24,337 nt of DNA from CAIVSN01 sp031539165. GTDB taxonomy: Bacteria; Patescibacteriota; Gracilibacteria; BD1-5; UBA2023. The first letter of the stretch is position 1. The number at the start of each line of letters is the position of its first letter. The notes beneath the pieces were generated by a model. The model saw only the letters and a list, made by a program, of their open reading frames with translations. It was not told where the DNA came from and searched no databases. A program made the position numbers and the translations under genes. The stretch is taken from contig JAVKLK010000030.1 of NCBI GenBank assembly GCA_031539165.1, forward strand, positions 1-24,337. The letters are read 5' to 3'. This document shows positions 6,619 through 15,658 of this stretch, piece by piece.

Positions 6619-8655
6619 CTAAATCCTCTCAAGCATGCCAATATGGAGCATGCGGAGTCCGTTATTTATGACGAGGGAAGCGCAGTGGGCTATCACAATT
6701 CCCTGCTCGACACGATCTCCCTTGAGAATTGGAGTGGAATTGTAGTACGAATTAAAGAGTGTGGCAATACTGGTAATATGCTCAGCTATTTTCACCGGAT
6801 CCTCCGTATTTGCGGCACGCTTCACTGCTTCTGGGAACGCAAGAATCTTCTTCAAGAGGTCCACCTCTATATCTTTGAGGTCTGATGCAAGAATGGATGT
6901 AATTTCTGGAAGTGGCTTCGCATATTTTCGGAGTATGCTTCGAGCACGGCAAGAGGTGTAGATAAGGTAGGCTCATCCTGATTCCTCAAACTGCTTCATC
7001 ATGGTAGCGAAATCAGCACTCATGGACACGCTCGATTTCTTATCTTTTTTGATATCATTGAAGATAACAGAACCCACTCAGAGCGTTTTTGCAATATGGC
7101 GCTTCTCCACCTCCGTAAAGGCTTCACTGTCATCATACTTCGAATAAAAGTATTCCACCGTATCCTGCAGAAGCTTCATAATGTTTGAAGCTCAATCACG
7201 GCTTGAAAGCTTCTTCTTGGTAGCTTCATCCACATAAAATCCGTGATAAATATGGAGGAGCCCAACATCAGAATCAACCATGCCAAGTTGTCTTGCGGCA
7301 CGAAATAGTTTATCAAAATGTTCTTGTTGCTCCTGTCCTACTTCGTAGACAAGTTTCTTTGGAGAAAATACGGAGATGCGATGTTCGAGTGCTGCAAGAT
7401 CCCGAGTGGCATAAATAGTAGACCCATCTTTTTTGAGTACGACATACCGCTCATCGTTCCCAATGGGAACAACGTAGCACCCAATATCCGCCTCGATTTC
7501 CTGCTTCTTTCGTTCAAATACTTCAGAGGTGATAGTCTCTGCTTCCTGTTGTGCCTGGACAATTGCGAGTGCTTCTCTTGCATGCCGTTCATCGAAGAAA
7601 ATCACTCCCCCCTTCTCTACTTGTCGCATCACGAAATCTTTTCCCGACTGAGCATACAACGATTCCCCTGTAAGATACTCCTGATGAATATCGAGCATCT
7701 GATAGAATCGTTCGAAATCCAGAAGGCTCCACTCGACTATCTTTCTCCATGTAAGAAATTCTCCATCGTCTCCTCCCTCAAGAGCAGCAAATCGAGCGTT
7801 TGCTCTCTCTAAGAAGGCAGTACACTTTTGCACAAAGTCAGCATATCCAGCAAACTCTCCCACAAGTCGAGAAAGTTCTTCTTTTTCTGATTCCAAGAGC
7901 TTTTCAAAAGCACCCTCATCTGCCGAGAGTTTCTGCGCCTTTCGGAAGGTGGAATATATCTCAAAGAGGAGATCGTTCTTATTTTCATACGAATCCTCAT
8001 CATCTCGAAGAGAAAGTCCTTCTATAAGAACCCCCATTCCTCCCCAATCATTGAGGTAATTGATCCGATGGACCGTGTACCCGCATGCTTCATACATATT
8101 CCCCAGAACATGACCGATAATCGTAGAACGTATATGTCCAGCATGGAGATGTTTTGCAGCATTTGGACTCGAGTAGTCTATGGCAATATTCTGACTTCTC
8201 CCCTCATCACTCTTCCCAAAATGAGCATCCAAACGAACGACCTGCTCAAGCGCTTGGAAAAAGTGCGAATCGGGTAAGCGCGCATTCACGTAAATGCCCA
8301 CAGAACGGACTTCGGCAAAAAACGGCACTCAATCAATCGTAAGTCCCTGAAGAATCTGAACGAGCTGAGGGCAGTATTCTTTGAAGTATTTTGCCTTATC
8401 CTCAGAAAGAAGCTTGGTACTCTTGAAGGCTATATCCGCTTGAAATGCAGAACGCTCTATAAATTCAAATTCGAAAGATTCGATGGGGGAATCATCGGAA
8501 AGACCGACAAAGAGAGACTGAAGCTGTTGTCTAAATCTTTGAGAAAAACTGAGTTCGGAGATGTATCCTTGAGCACTTCTTTCTTCTCGTACATGCTGGC
8601 AAGTATTTTTTACTGCTTGTATAAGGTCCGCTCTGTAGTTCTCAATATGACTCAT
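6619..8655 (-). CDS. argS: arginyl-tRNA synthetase
   Basis: This class I synthetase charges tRNA-Arg. Reading through four TGA codons (8329, 7192, 7078, 6973) joins fragments into a 678-aa protein with every expected part: the N-terminal Arg-tRNA additional domain (about 1-150), the HIGH-type motif in NAAKHLHAGHIRST (HAGH 171-174), the catalytic core NYLNDWGGMG, the KMSKS-like KKLSSRDG (about 481-488, whose Gly is a TGA) and the C-terminal DALR anticodon-binding domain ending GLRMLHIGMLERI. It is longer than the usual 560-590 residues; part of the excess lies in a helical insert after the HAGH core (around SLRDDEDSYE). The start ATG 8653-8655 has no Shine-Dalgarno. It ends in TAG. Confidence 0.95.
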
Positions 8656-8730
8656 TTTGCAGGGAATAATAGTAGAATGCTGAGCGGTGATGGTATGATT
8701 TTTGCTGGAAAAAGCAAGGGAAGGAGCCTC

Positions 8731-9396
8731 TTACTCCTCATTATAACGCTCGTTCTTCCATGGGTCGCCGTGATTGTGATACCCGCGAGTTTCCCAGAAT
8801 CCCGGCTCATCAACTTCGACGAAGCGAATATCGGTAATGTATTTGGAACTTTTCCAATAGTACAAATGGGGGATTACCATGCGTATCGGTCATCCATAAG
8901 CAAGAGAAATAGGCTTTCCGTCAATCTTCGTAGCAAGAAAGGAGGTGTTTGAACGAAGCTCTTCCAGAACACAATTCGTTGAGTATCCGTCATTCTTGCT
9001 TTCAAAGATTACATACTTTGCCCGTTCAGTTGGAGCAACAAGTGCAAGAATTTTTGAGAAATCAACTCCTTCAAAAGATTGATCAAGTTTTGACCAAGTG
9101 GTGACACAGTGAATATCTTCAATGAATGTTTCAACTCCGAGAGTCTCCAAATCTAAAATATCAAGAGTTACCGGATGCTTCACTGCGCCACTAATGGTAA
9201 GCTTCCATTCAGAGAGAGAAGTTTCCTCAAGGTCGCGTACGATTGGAGCCATAGCAACCATGGCAGGGACTCTCCGCTGACCCTCAGGCACTCGACTATC
9301 CGATAGAGATGATTTAGGGAGCGCTTTCCGCTTTGCGACAGATTCTTTCGCTCGCAAGAGTGCTTCATTGTAGATTTTCGGACGAGTATCGTTCAT
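8731..9396 (-). CDS. sulfite-oxidase-like molybdopterin-binding oxidoreductase
   Basis: This 221-aa protein matches the oxidoreductase molybdopterin-binding (sulfite oxidase/YedY) fold: LTISGAVKHPVTLDI near 66-80, the Mo-ligand Cys in HCVTTWSK (Cys97), FEGVDFSKIL, and the C-terminal end FWETRGYHNHGDPWKNERY, typical of the soluble short sulfite-oxidase-like group. The TGA at 8890-8892 encodes Gly169 in LAYGGPIRMVIP, and 52 residues including the C-terminal signature follow it. No Tat signal or membrane segment is seen, so it is probably cytoplasmic. The start ATG 9394-9396 lies 11 bases after the DUF3137-like gene, so it is the last gene of that operon. The substrate is unknown, and no molybdenum-cofactor gene is in the window. 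Confidence 0.88.
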
Positions 9397-9407
9397 AAAA
9401 ATACGTA

Positions 9408-11108
9408 TTACACAGGAGAAAATGCTGGCTCGCTCAATCGGTCTTGTATGGATTCGGCATTCATCATTCCTGCATCGAATCGATAGATATTCCACATTTT
9501 TGCAAAGTGTGTCACCGCCTTAATTTCTAAGAAGAATTCAACGTACGAAGCGAGATTTTTCTCCATATTTCGAAACATCGAGAATTCCATGAATTCATCG
9601 ACATGAGAGAGTTTTAAATCGTACTTCACCCAGATACGATTCTTCTGAAAAAAGAAATGGTACACGGATCGTTTGGAGAGAGATTTCGCAAAATCAGAAA
9701 TTCTCCAAGTGAAATCATTCGAAAGAATTCGCATTGCTGTAATAGGATTCTTCGCATAGATTCGGTACTGCCGAGCAAATTCTGGGTTATCATGCGTCAC
9801 TTCATGGAACATAGAAGAGCCGATTCTACGCTTCTTTGTAAAATCATGGGAACGGTAGCCAAGTCCTACTCCAAACAGAATTACTCCTGGAACAAAGAAC
9901 ATCAAGCTCGCCATAATACCTGCAATGAGATTGCCGAGCGGGGTGGACTGAGTACTAGAGGAAGAAGATGTTCGACTTGTAGAGGAGGAAGAACTGGAAA
10001 ACCCCCTACTACTGGACGATGAAGAGGATTTAGTAGAAACACCAGATGAGGAGGATTTCGATCCGCTTGAACGAGAACCTCCTGATGAAGATCGCCCTCC
10101 TTTTGCCAAAACTTCTTCCACCTGCCAGAAGCGAAATTCGAAAGAAGTCCGAGTAGGAGTTGGTTGCCGCATCTGGATACTTCGATACTCCCCTATCGAT
10201 TCGTTTGCTATGAATAGACCAGCACTTGCAAAGAGAGTGCCAAAGAAGATTAGTGCCCAAGAGATTTGACGAACTCTTGACTCAACAAATATCCCTTCAG
10301 GACCAAAAGAAAATCTCGGATTGTTGAGAGTGATGCGAGTCAAAAAAGAATGATCGATTGAAGAGCGTTCTGAATTCTTGGAGAAAGTACTGATTTCCAC
10401 ACTTTCTAGAAGAATCCCCCCTTGCTTACCTCCTTCAATATCGGGGGTTTGTATGTACTGCTGAACAGAGTCTTCCGCGTACACACGACTATATTCAAGA
10501 GGAATGAGTAATGATTGGCTGGCGATATCATCAACTATCTTGGCAATGTTTCCTGGCACTTCCAGCGCATCGGGAGATTGGCCCTCCCGAAGAAGCAGTG
10601 TATCTGGGTCTACTTGTATGTCTGGAGCATTTCTCCGAAATTCTGAGAAACCAGCAGGACTGGAAGCGTATCGGAACTGACTTCCCAGACCACGCACAAA
10701 TTGAGGAAGAAGGGTTTCTTTGAGAGATTCCTCTCCCAGTCCAATCCATGCGCCAAAAGGGGGAAATATTCTCGCAAGAGTAAGAGCTGATTTAAATAAA
10801 AAACACCCAATTCCCCAGAGTGCTATACTCCAGAAAAAACCAAGAAGCAGGAGGAATTTCCAATCTTCTTGTACATCTAATCCAAATGGCTGAAAGAAGG
10901 TAATCCACGCAAAATAGGCAATTCCTATTCAACAGAGACGAACGAAAAGAATAAGAAGCACGATAGCAGGGATGTACGGCTTTCTTCGAGACTCAAGTCG
11001 ATTCAGGAGAGCAAGTACATCTCCTTGATTAAAAAAGCGTCCCAATCCTTGAACATCAGAATCATCGAGATATGGGTACTGTTTACGGTACTGAGAAAAT
11101 TCCAACAT
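9408..11108 (-). CDS. DUF3137-like membrane protein with a Ser-rich linker (LemA partner)
   Basis: Starting at ATG 11106-11108 and reading the TGA at 10929-10931 as Gly, the protein is 566 aa. It begins MLEFSQYRKQYPYLDDSDVQ, followed by two membrane segments (about 47-75 and 93-115), a soluble region, a third segment (about 284-307), a low-complexity Ser-rich stretch (about 340-392, mostly Ser with Gly, Arg and Thr), a fourth segment (about 394-422) and a soluble C-terminal domain. That last domain, with FHEVTHDNPEFARQYRIYA and FFFQKNRIWVKYDL, resembles the DUF3137 fold, a frequent genomic partner of LemA. It lies 24 bases behind lemA in the same operon. The role is probably in membrane or envelope homeostasis, which remains unproven for the family. 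Confidence 0.8.
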
Positions 11109-11132
11109 GCTCGGAATAGCAAGAAAAATGTA

Positions 11133-11729
11133 CTACTCTGCAGAGAACAACTGCTTTGCGGAAGGAGGAGTTCGAGCTTCTATGCTTGCTTCAAAAAGAG
11201 CAAATGTCTCGAGCTTCATACAAGCAGCAACCAGCAAGGCAGGGAAACTCTGTCGCAAATCCTCATAGTCTGTGACTGAAGCATTATAGGAACGACGGGA
11301 CGCAGCTATTTCTTCTTCGATAGAAAACCAGCTATTTTGTAACTGTAAGAAGTTTTGATCCGCCTTGAGATCGGGGTAGGCCTCTGAAACAGCAAAAAGT
11401 GATTTAAGCGTGCCTGAAAGAGCATTTTCCTGAGTAAATCGTGTTTCGGAAGAAGCGTCTTGGTTTTGGAGAATTTTTGAACGAATTTCCGTTGCCCGAA
11501 GGATGACTTCTTGCTCATGTTTTACATACTGCTTCACGACTTCCACAAGATTTGGAATAATATCCAAACGATTTTGGAGAATCGTATCAATGGAAGAGAA
11601 AGAATTCTTCGCACCATTTCTGGAACGAATCAATGAGTTATATACATGAACGACGTACACGACAGTCAAAATCGCGAGTCCTCCTGCTCCGAATATAAAT
11701 AAAGCAGAATCTCCAAAGGCTCAGAACAT
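11133..11729 (-). CDS. lemA: LemA family membrane protein
   Basis: This 198-aa protein has one N-terminal membrane helix (about 8-30) and a long helical-bundle domain facing the other side. The diagnostic stretch is YNSLIRSRNGAKNSFSSIDT, then LQNRLDIIPNLVEVVKQYV and KHEQE, as in LemA proteins. The true start is ATG 11727-11729: the third codon is a TGA (11721-11723), giving MFGAFGDSALFIFGAGGLAI, and a standard-code reading would instead begin at a TTG inside the membrane helix. It is the first gene of the lemA / DUF3137-like / molybdopterin-oxidoreductase operon and has a strong promoter. LemA is widespread but its function is not settled. Confidence 0.93.
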
Positions 11730-11766
11730 AGCTAATAGGTAAAAGGATAACGTGCACTAGTGTTCC

Positions 11767-11795
11767 ATACTATTTGATTTTGTTTTCTGAGTCAA
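11767..11795 (-). promoter_or_regulatory. lemA operon promoter
   Basis: On the minus strand TTGACT (11790-11795), a 17-bp spacer and TAGTAT (11767-11772) lie about 38 bases upstream of the lemA ATG. It is back to back with the promoter of the ABC operon; the two -35 regions are 11 bases apart. Confidence 0.7.
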
Positions 11796-11806
11796 TATTC
11801 AGCGCC

Positions 11807-11834
11807 TTGTTATGGCTGGTAACTTCAGTATACT
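11807..11834 (+). promoter_or_regulatory. ABC-2 exporter operon promoter
   Basis: TTGTTA (11807-11812), a 16-bp spacer and TATACT (11829-11834) predict a start near 11841. This excludes ATG 11812 and supports ATG 11860 as the start of the ATPase gene. Confidence 0.65.
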
Positions 11835-11859
11835 GAAATTCTCATTTATCCACTTGGTC

Positions 11860-12855
11860 ATGACATCCAGTCCAGTACTTCTGCGTGCAAAATCACTCCA
11901 AAAAACCTTTTTCTTTCCAAAACCACAAAACACTTGGATTAAAAACCTTTTTTCTCAGGAAAAAGATGCATTTCATGCAGTACAAGGAATAGACTTAGAG
12001 ATACGAAAGGGAGAGAAAGTAGCATTTCTCGGTCCGAATGGCGCAGGAAAATCTACTGCTATTAAAATGTTTTGTGGAATTCTTGCCCCAACAGGAGGAA
12101 GTCTAGAAGTTTGCTGATACTGTCCTATTGAAGAGCGCAATACTCTTGCTTATAAAATAGGGGCAGTTTTTGGCCAAACTTCCAAGTTATTTTATCATCT
12201 GAGTCCAATTGACACCTATAATCTGCTCTGACAAATCTACCAAATAGAATCAGAAACACTCAGAAAAAGAATTACTTTCCTTGTAGAAGCATTTAATTTA
12301 GGAGAAATTCTCAATCGTCCTGTTCGAAAACTTTCACTCGGACAACGCATGAAAGCAGAACTCGTAGCAAGTCTCATCCATAAACCAGAACTTCTATTTC
12401 TTGACGAGCCAACTATAGGATTGGATATGATGGCAAAGGCAAATCTCCGTGACGTTATCAACACCATGAATCAAGATGAAGAAACATCTATTCTTCTTAC
12501 ATCTCACGATATTGGTGACGTAGAGGAAATTTGCGATCGGATTATCATCATTAATCATGGAACTATTGTTTTTGACGATAGTTTAAAAAATCTGCGCACA
12601 AATTATCTCAAGCACAAAACTATTCACATTCACGCACTGAATAGAAAACAGGAGTCCCTCATTCTTCCAAGCTGCCTTGAACTCTTGCGTGAAGAAGGAT
12701 GAGAAAAATGGTTTCAAGTTCAGAACTCACCAGAAGCTCTCAAAAAATCAATCACATATATCATGGAAACATACACGATTGCAGATATGGAGATTGTAAA
12801 TCCTGATACAGAAAGCCTCATCAAAGAACTCTACCAGACATGAAAAAATACGTAA
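11860..12855 (+). CDS. ABC-2 type transporter ATP-binding protein
   Basis: This 331-aa ATPase energises an exporter together with the two permeases downstream. Visible motifs: Walker A GPNGAGKST (about 58-66), the Q-loop region GAVFGQTSKL, signature LSLGQRMKAE, Walker B LLFLDEPTIGLD, and H-loop LLTSHDIGD, with a C-terminal extension after residue 220. The GQTSKL Q-loop, the LGQRMK signature and two partner permeases match the COG4586/COG4587/COG3694 type of ABC-2 system, whose substrates are largely unknown. Four TGA codons (12115, 12229, 12700, 12841) are read as Gly; the first completes EVCGYCPI. Its 3' end overlaps the start of the next gene by 16 bases. Confidence 0.93.
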
Positions 12856-13640
12856 AAATATTCTGAATCTCGCATAAAAATGCTCATGTGTATATTTGGG
12901 ATGTTATTGGTATGAACAGTATTTATGCCCTGCGAATATCATTCCTTTTGTCATTTTTCGCGCTCATTTACCATAGCCCCCATACGAGTTCAAACATACT
13001 CGTTCAGAGTATTCCGTATGATTCGGTTGTGTGGGCATTAGTGTTTACTCAAGCAGTTGCAGTAGCACGACCAAGAAATTTGGTACGAGAACTTCAGGAA
13101 GATCTTTCTTCTGGGAAAATTGCTGCACTTTTGCTCTTTCCTATCTCGTATACTTCACTTAAAATCACAGAACACTATTCAAAACTTCTCATACATCTCT
13201 CTTACTTTATAGTCGTTGGACTTATTATTGGAAGTATCTTTACTGGACACTTACCACCATTGGATAGTAAGCTCCTCGGGGGACTATTCTTGTTAACAGT
13301 CTGAGCATTTGTTGCTCTTTTATGATATATCCTTATGGCAAGCTTAGGGTTTTTTATGGAGGATGCTCGAGCGTTTATGTTTATATATGGAAAACTTAAT
13401 ATGATATTCGGAGGAAATATTCTCCCTATAGCATTTATGCCACTGTGGCTCAGCACCATAGCGTGGATGACTCCTTGGATGCATGAGGGATATAGTGCAG
13501 GACTATTTTTACAATCATGAAACGGAATGCTGTTTATTAAGATTCTCTGATTCCAGGTATTCTGGATTACTCTACTCTTACTCCTTATACGACTTGTAGA
13601 AAAAAAACTGAGAACACGTTTAGAAATTAACGGTGGATAA
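12840..13640 (+). CDS. ABC-2 permease, subunit 1
   Basis: This 266-aa membrane protein has about six hydrophobic segments. It starts at ATG 12840, overlapping the ATPase end, and reads MKKYVKIFGISHKNAHVYIW with a TGA at codon 9. Five TGA codons (12864, 13302, 13323, 13518, 13548) are read as Gly, two of them within the membrane stretch LLTVGAFVALLGYILM. The cytoplasmic motif PRNLVRELQEDLSSGKIAAL between helices is typical of the ABC-2 (COG4587/COG3694) permeases, which carry a conserved ...DVRxGxIexxLLrP-like loop. It ends in TAA one base before the ATG of the second permease. Conserved gene order indicates a heteromeric exporter; substrate unknown. Confidence 0.87.
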
Positions 13641-13641
13641 T

Positions 13642-14430
13642 ATGCGACTCTTCTTCTCATTCTGGAAATATGCATTCAAAGGCATTCTATCCTATCGATT
13701 CAGCTTCTTCATGCAGTCTTTTTGGATGATGGCAAACAATGCGCTTATTCTTTTCATATTTGTACTCTGGTTCACTGTTTTTCCCAAGATAGGGAACATG
13801 AATGGAATAGAGGCCTATGTTCCCCTCTATGTTATACATCTCATTATCTTCGGAATAGCTCATATATTCTTCTGATGATACTCAGAAATTGCCTCCATGA
13901 TTAAAGAGGGAAAACTGGATGCCTCCCTTCTTACCCCCTGACATCTATTACTCAAGATTCTTCCGAGTAAAATGGAGTACTCTGCTTTTGGAGATTTTTT
14001 CTCTGGATTTATTTTCTTGGCATATTTTACGCCACATCTATTTTTCGATGCATGATTCATGGGGAGACTCCTTCTTGTTTCTCTCATAGGTACCGCTTCC
14101 TGGCTTGGAATTATGATCTTCTACCACTCTTTGGGATTTTTTATCAGTTCAGCAGAACAAATCGCGGAGGGTGCATTCCATGGTATACTCTGATGAGGAC
14201 TATACCCTCCGGAAAGTTACGGCACATCCCCTCTTCGTTTTGCATTGCTTACCCTATTTCCGGTATTCTGGATTGTATTTTATCCATACGAATTTACCCT
14301 GCATCCAAATCTAGGGCTCCTTCTCCAAATAGGTGCGGCTTCTCTTATCTTTCTGAGTCTTGCAGTATATACATTCAATCGATGACTTCGGAAGTACGAA
14401 AGCGGAAATAGAATTCAGAATAATACATAA
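13642..14430 (+). CDS. ABC-2 permease, subunit 2
   Basis: This 262-aa membrane protein has about six hydrophobic segments, starting MRLFFSFWKYAFKGILSYR. Seven TGA codons (13873, 13876, 13939, 14053, 14191, 14194, 14383) are read as Gly. The cytoplasmic loop EIASMIKEGKLDASLLTPGH carries the IxxGxLDxxLLxP-type motif of the partner family (here with TGA as the Gly after TP), and the end has FPVFWIVFYPYEF. Homologues of this kind often show GLYPPESY-like and YP motifs at the same positions. It is the last gene of the ATPase-permease-permease operon. ATG 13642 is preferred over the in-frame GTG nine bases upstream, as the latter overlaps the preceding stop. Confidence 0.86.
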
Positions 14431-14455
14431 GTCCCCCTAGACGAAAACATGTGCG

Positions 14456-14483
14456 TTTGCAAAACCGAGGGATTCACTACAAT
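14456..14483 (+). promoter_or_regulatory. cyclophilin gene promoter
   Basis: TTTGCA (14456-14461), a 16-bp spacer and TACAAT (14478-14483) lie upstream of ATG 14517. The in-frame ATG at 14451 precedes this promoter and so is not the start used by this transcript. Confidence 0.65.
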
Positions 14484-14516
14484 CGTGGTCCATACATTTC
14501 TTCACTTCTATCACTC

Positions 14517-15008
14517 ATGAATACTATCGATCAAACCGCCCCAATTATTCGATTGGAAACCTCTCTGGGAACCATTGACTTAGAATTATCCCCCCTCACC
14601 CCGCTCGCAACAGAAAACTTCGTGAAACTCGCAGAGTCCGGATATTACGATGGGGTTATTTTTCATCGAGTTATTGAGGGATTCATGATTCAAGGAGGAG
14701 ATCCAACTGGTACAGGAATGGGAGGGAAGAGTATATGGAAATCTTCGTTTGCTGACGAATTCCATCCATCTCTTAGTCATGTGAGAGGAGTGATTTCCAT
14801 GGCGAATGCTGGACGAAATACGAACGGAAGCCAGTTCTTTATCGTCACTGCACCTGAAACAAAATATTTGGATGGAAAGCACTCTGTTTTTGGGAAAGTC
14901 ATCTCTGGGATGGAGGTGGTAGAGGCTATAGAACAAGTTGCCACCGATCGCAACGATCGTCCAAAAGAAGATGTAATTATTCTCTCGGCGAAGAGAATTT
15001 CTGAATAG
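14517..15008 (+). CDS. cyclophilin-type peptidyl-prolyl cis-trans isomerase
   Basis: This 163-aa enzyme catalyses isomerisation of X-Pro bonds during folding. The cyclophilin core is intact: IRLETSLGTIDLEL, ENFVKLAESGYYDG, the catalytic-Arg motif FHRVIEGFMIQGGDPTGTG, RGVISMANAG, NGSQFFIV and HSVFGKVISGMEVVE. No signal peptide is seen, so it is probably cytoplasmic. The start is set by the promoter and the family length. There is no in-frame TGA, unlike its neighbours on both sides. It ends in TAG and is followed by a strong terminator. Confidence 0.95.
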   Translation: MNTIDQTAPIIRLETSLGTIDLELSPLTPLATENFVKLAESGYYDGVIFHRVIEGFMIQGGDPTGTGMGGKSIWKSSFADEFHPSLSHVRGVISMANAGRNTNGSQFFIVTAPETKYLDGKHSVFGKVISGMEVVEAIEQVATDRNDRPKEDVIILSAKRISE

Positions 15009-15010
15009 TA

Positions 15011-15038
15011 TTGACAAGAGCTATTTAATTCGTATTAA
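15011..15038 (+). promoter_or_regulatory. promoter overlapping the cyclophilin terminator
   Basis: TTGACA (15011-15016), a 16-bp spacer and TATTAA (15033-15038) predict a start near 15045, within the loop region of the terminator hairpin that follows. New transcripts would therefore carry only the right half of the stem and would not be stopped. Confidence 0.55.
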
Positions 15039-15060
15039 AGAGGAAACGCTTCCTCTTTTT
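15037..15060 (+). terminator. cyclophilin gene terminator
   Basis: A nine-base-pair stem AAAGAGGAA / TTCCTCTTT with loop ACGC and a run of T begins 28 bases after the stop codon. Confidence 0.88.
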
Positions 15061-15069
15061 TTGTTCCTT

Positions 15070-15648
15070 ATGAACTACGTTTGAACCCTCGCTCTTTTGG
15101 GAGCTCTCAGTATAAGTAGTGCCTCCCCTGCAGGTCAATCCGAAGAGCCAGAAGTACCAAGAGAAGCTCTTGCATGCGCCAACGTAGACCGCAAACAAAT
15201 CCTCCCAATTCAGCAAGCACAACTCACTGCTATCCAAGAAATTGGAGACAAGGTGGGGGAAATCATTTCAAAAGGAGGCTCTGGATTTCTTTGCCGAACT
15301 TTCATCCAACACTCCAAAGGAATGTGGCATGCGCAGTGCGTCGCAGACGCCACACTTGATATTCTTGCGCTTTCTGGAGATATCCCAAGAACGAAAGCAA
15401 ATGTACAAACCTACGGAGAAAGTGTTATTGTTTTTCAGGCAGAAAATAATCAACTGCGCATGATATCGGTTCCCCAGAGTAGAACGGTGGCTTGTCCTGG
15501 AAAGAAGGATGGGAAAATAGGAAATCACGTAATTTCCACAAATCGACTCGGGACACTCACTCCTTCCGTATCCTACAATTTTCTTGAAACAACCCCCTCA
15601 CACGAGCCATCCGAAAGAAAGCCCAAAAAAGAACTTGTGACTCTATAA
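15070..15648 (+). CDS. secreted Cys-containing protein of unknown function
   Basis: This 192-aa protein starts at ATG 15070; its fifth codon is a TGA (15082-15084), giving MNYVGTLALLGALSISSASP, a short signal peptide with probable cleavage after SSASPA. The mature part has four Cys (in LACANVD, FLCRTF, AQCVAD and VACPGK) that could form two disulfides outside the membrane, and an amphipathic stretch around QAQLTAIQEIGDKVGEII. The C-terminus is basic and low in hydrophobics (RKPKKELVTL). I recognise no family. The next gene starts ten bases after its stop, so the two are probably co-transcribed. Confidence 0.75.
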
Positions 15649-15658
15649 TTTCCCAGCC

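Noticed and set aside
8440..8952. Plus-strand frame with a hydrophobic stretch opposite argS and the oxidoreductase gene
   Set aside because: It covers the starts and ends of two well-supported minus-strand genes, including the RGYHNHGDPW signature region, and ends at a TGA, which is not a stop in this code.
11812..11859. Earlier ATG giving the ABC ATPase 16 extra residues
   Set aside because: The -10 box of the likely promoter lies at 11829-11834, downstream of this ATG, and homologous ATPases start near the VLLRAKSLQKTF strand.
14451..14516. Upstream ATG extending the cyclophilin by 22 residues
   Set aside because: The promoter boxes lie within this stretch and the extension has no signal peptide or family similarity.
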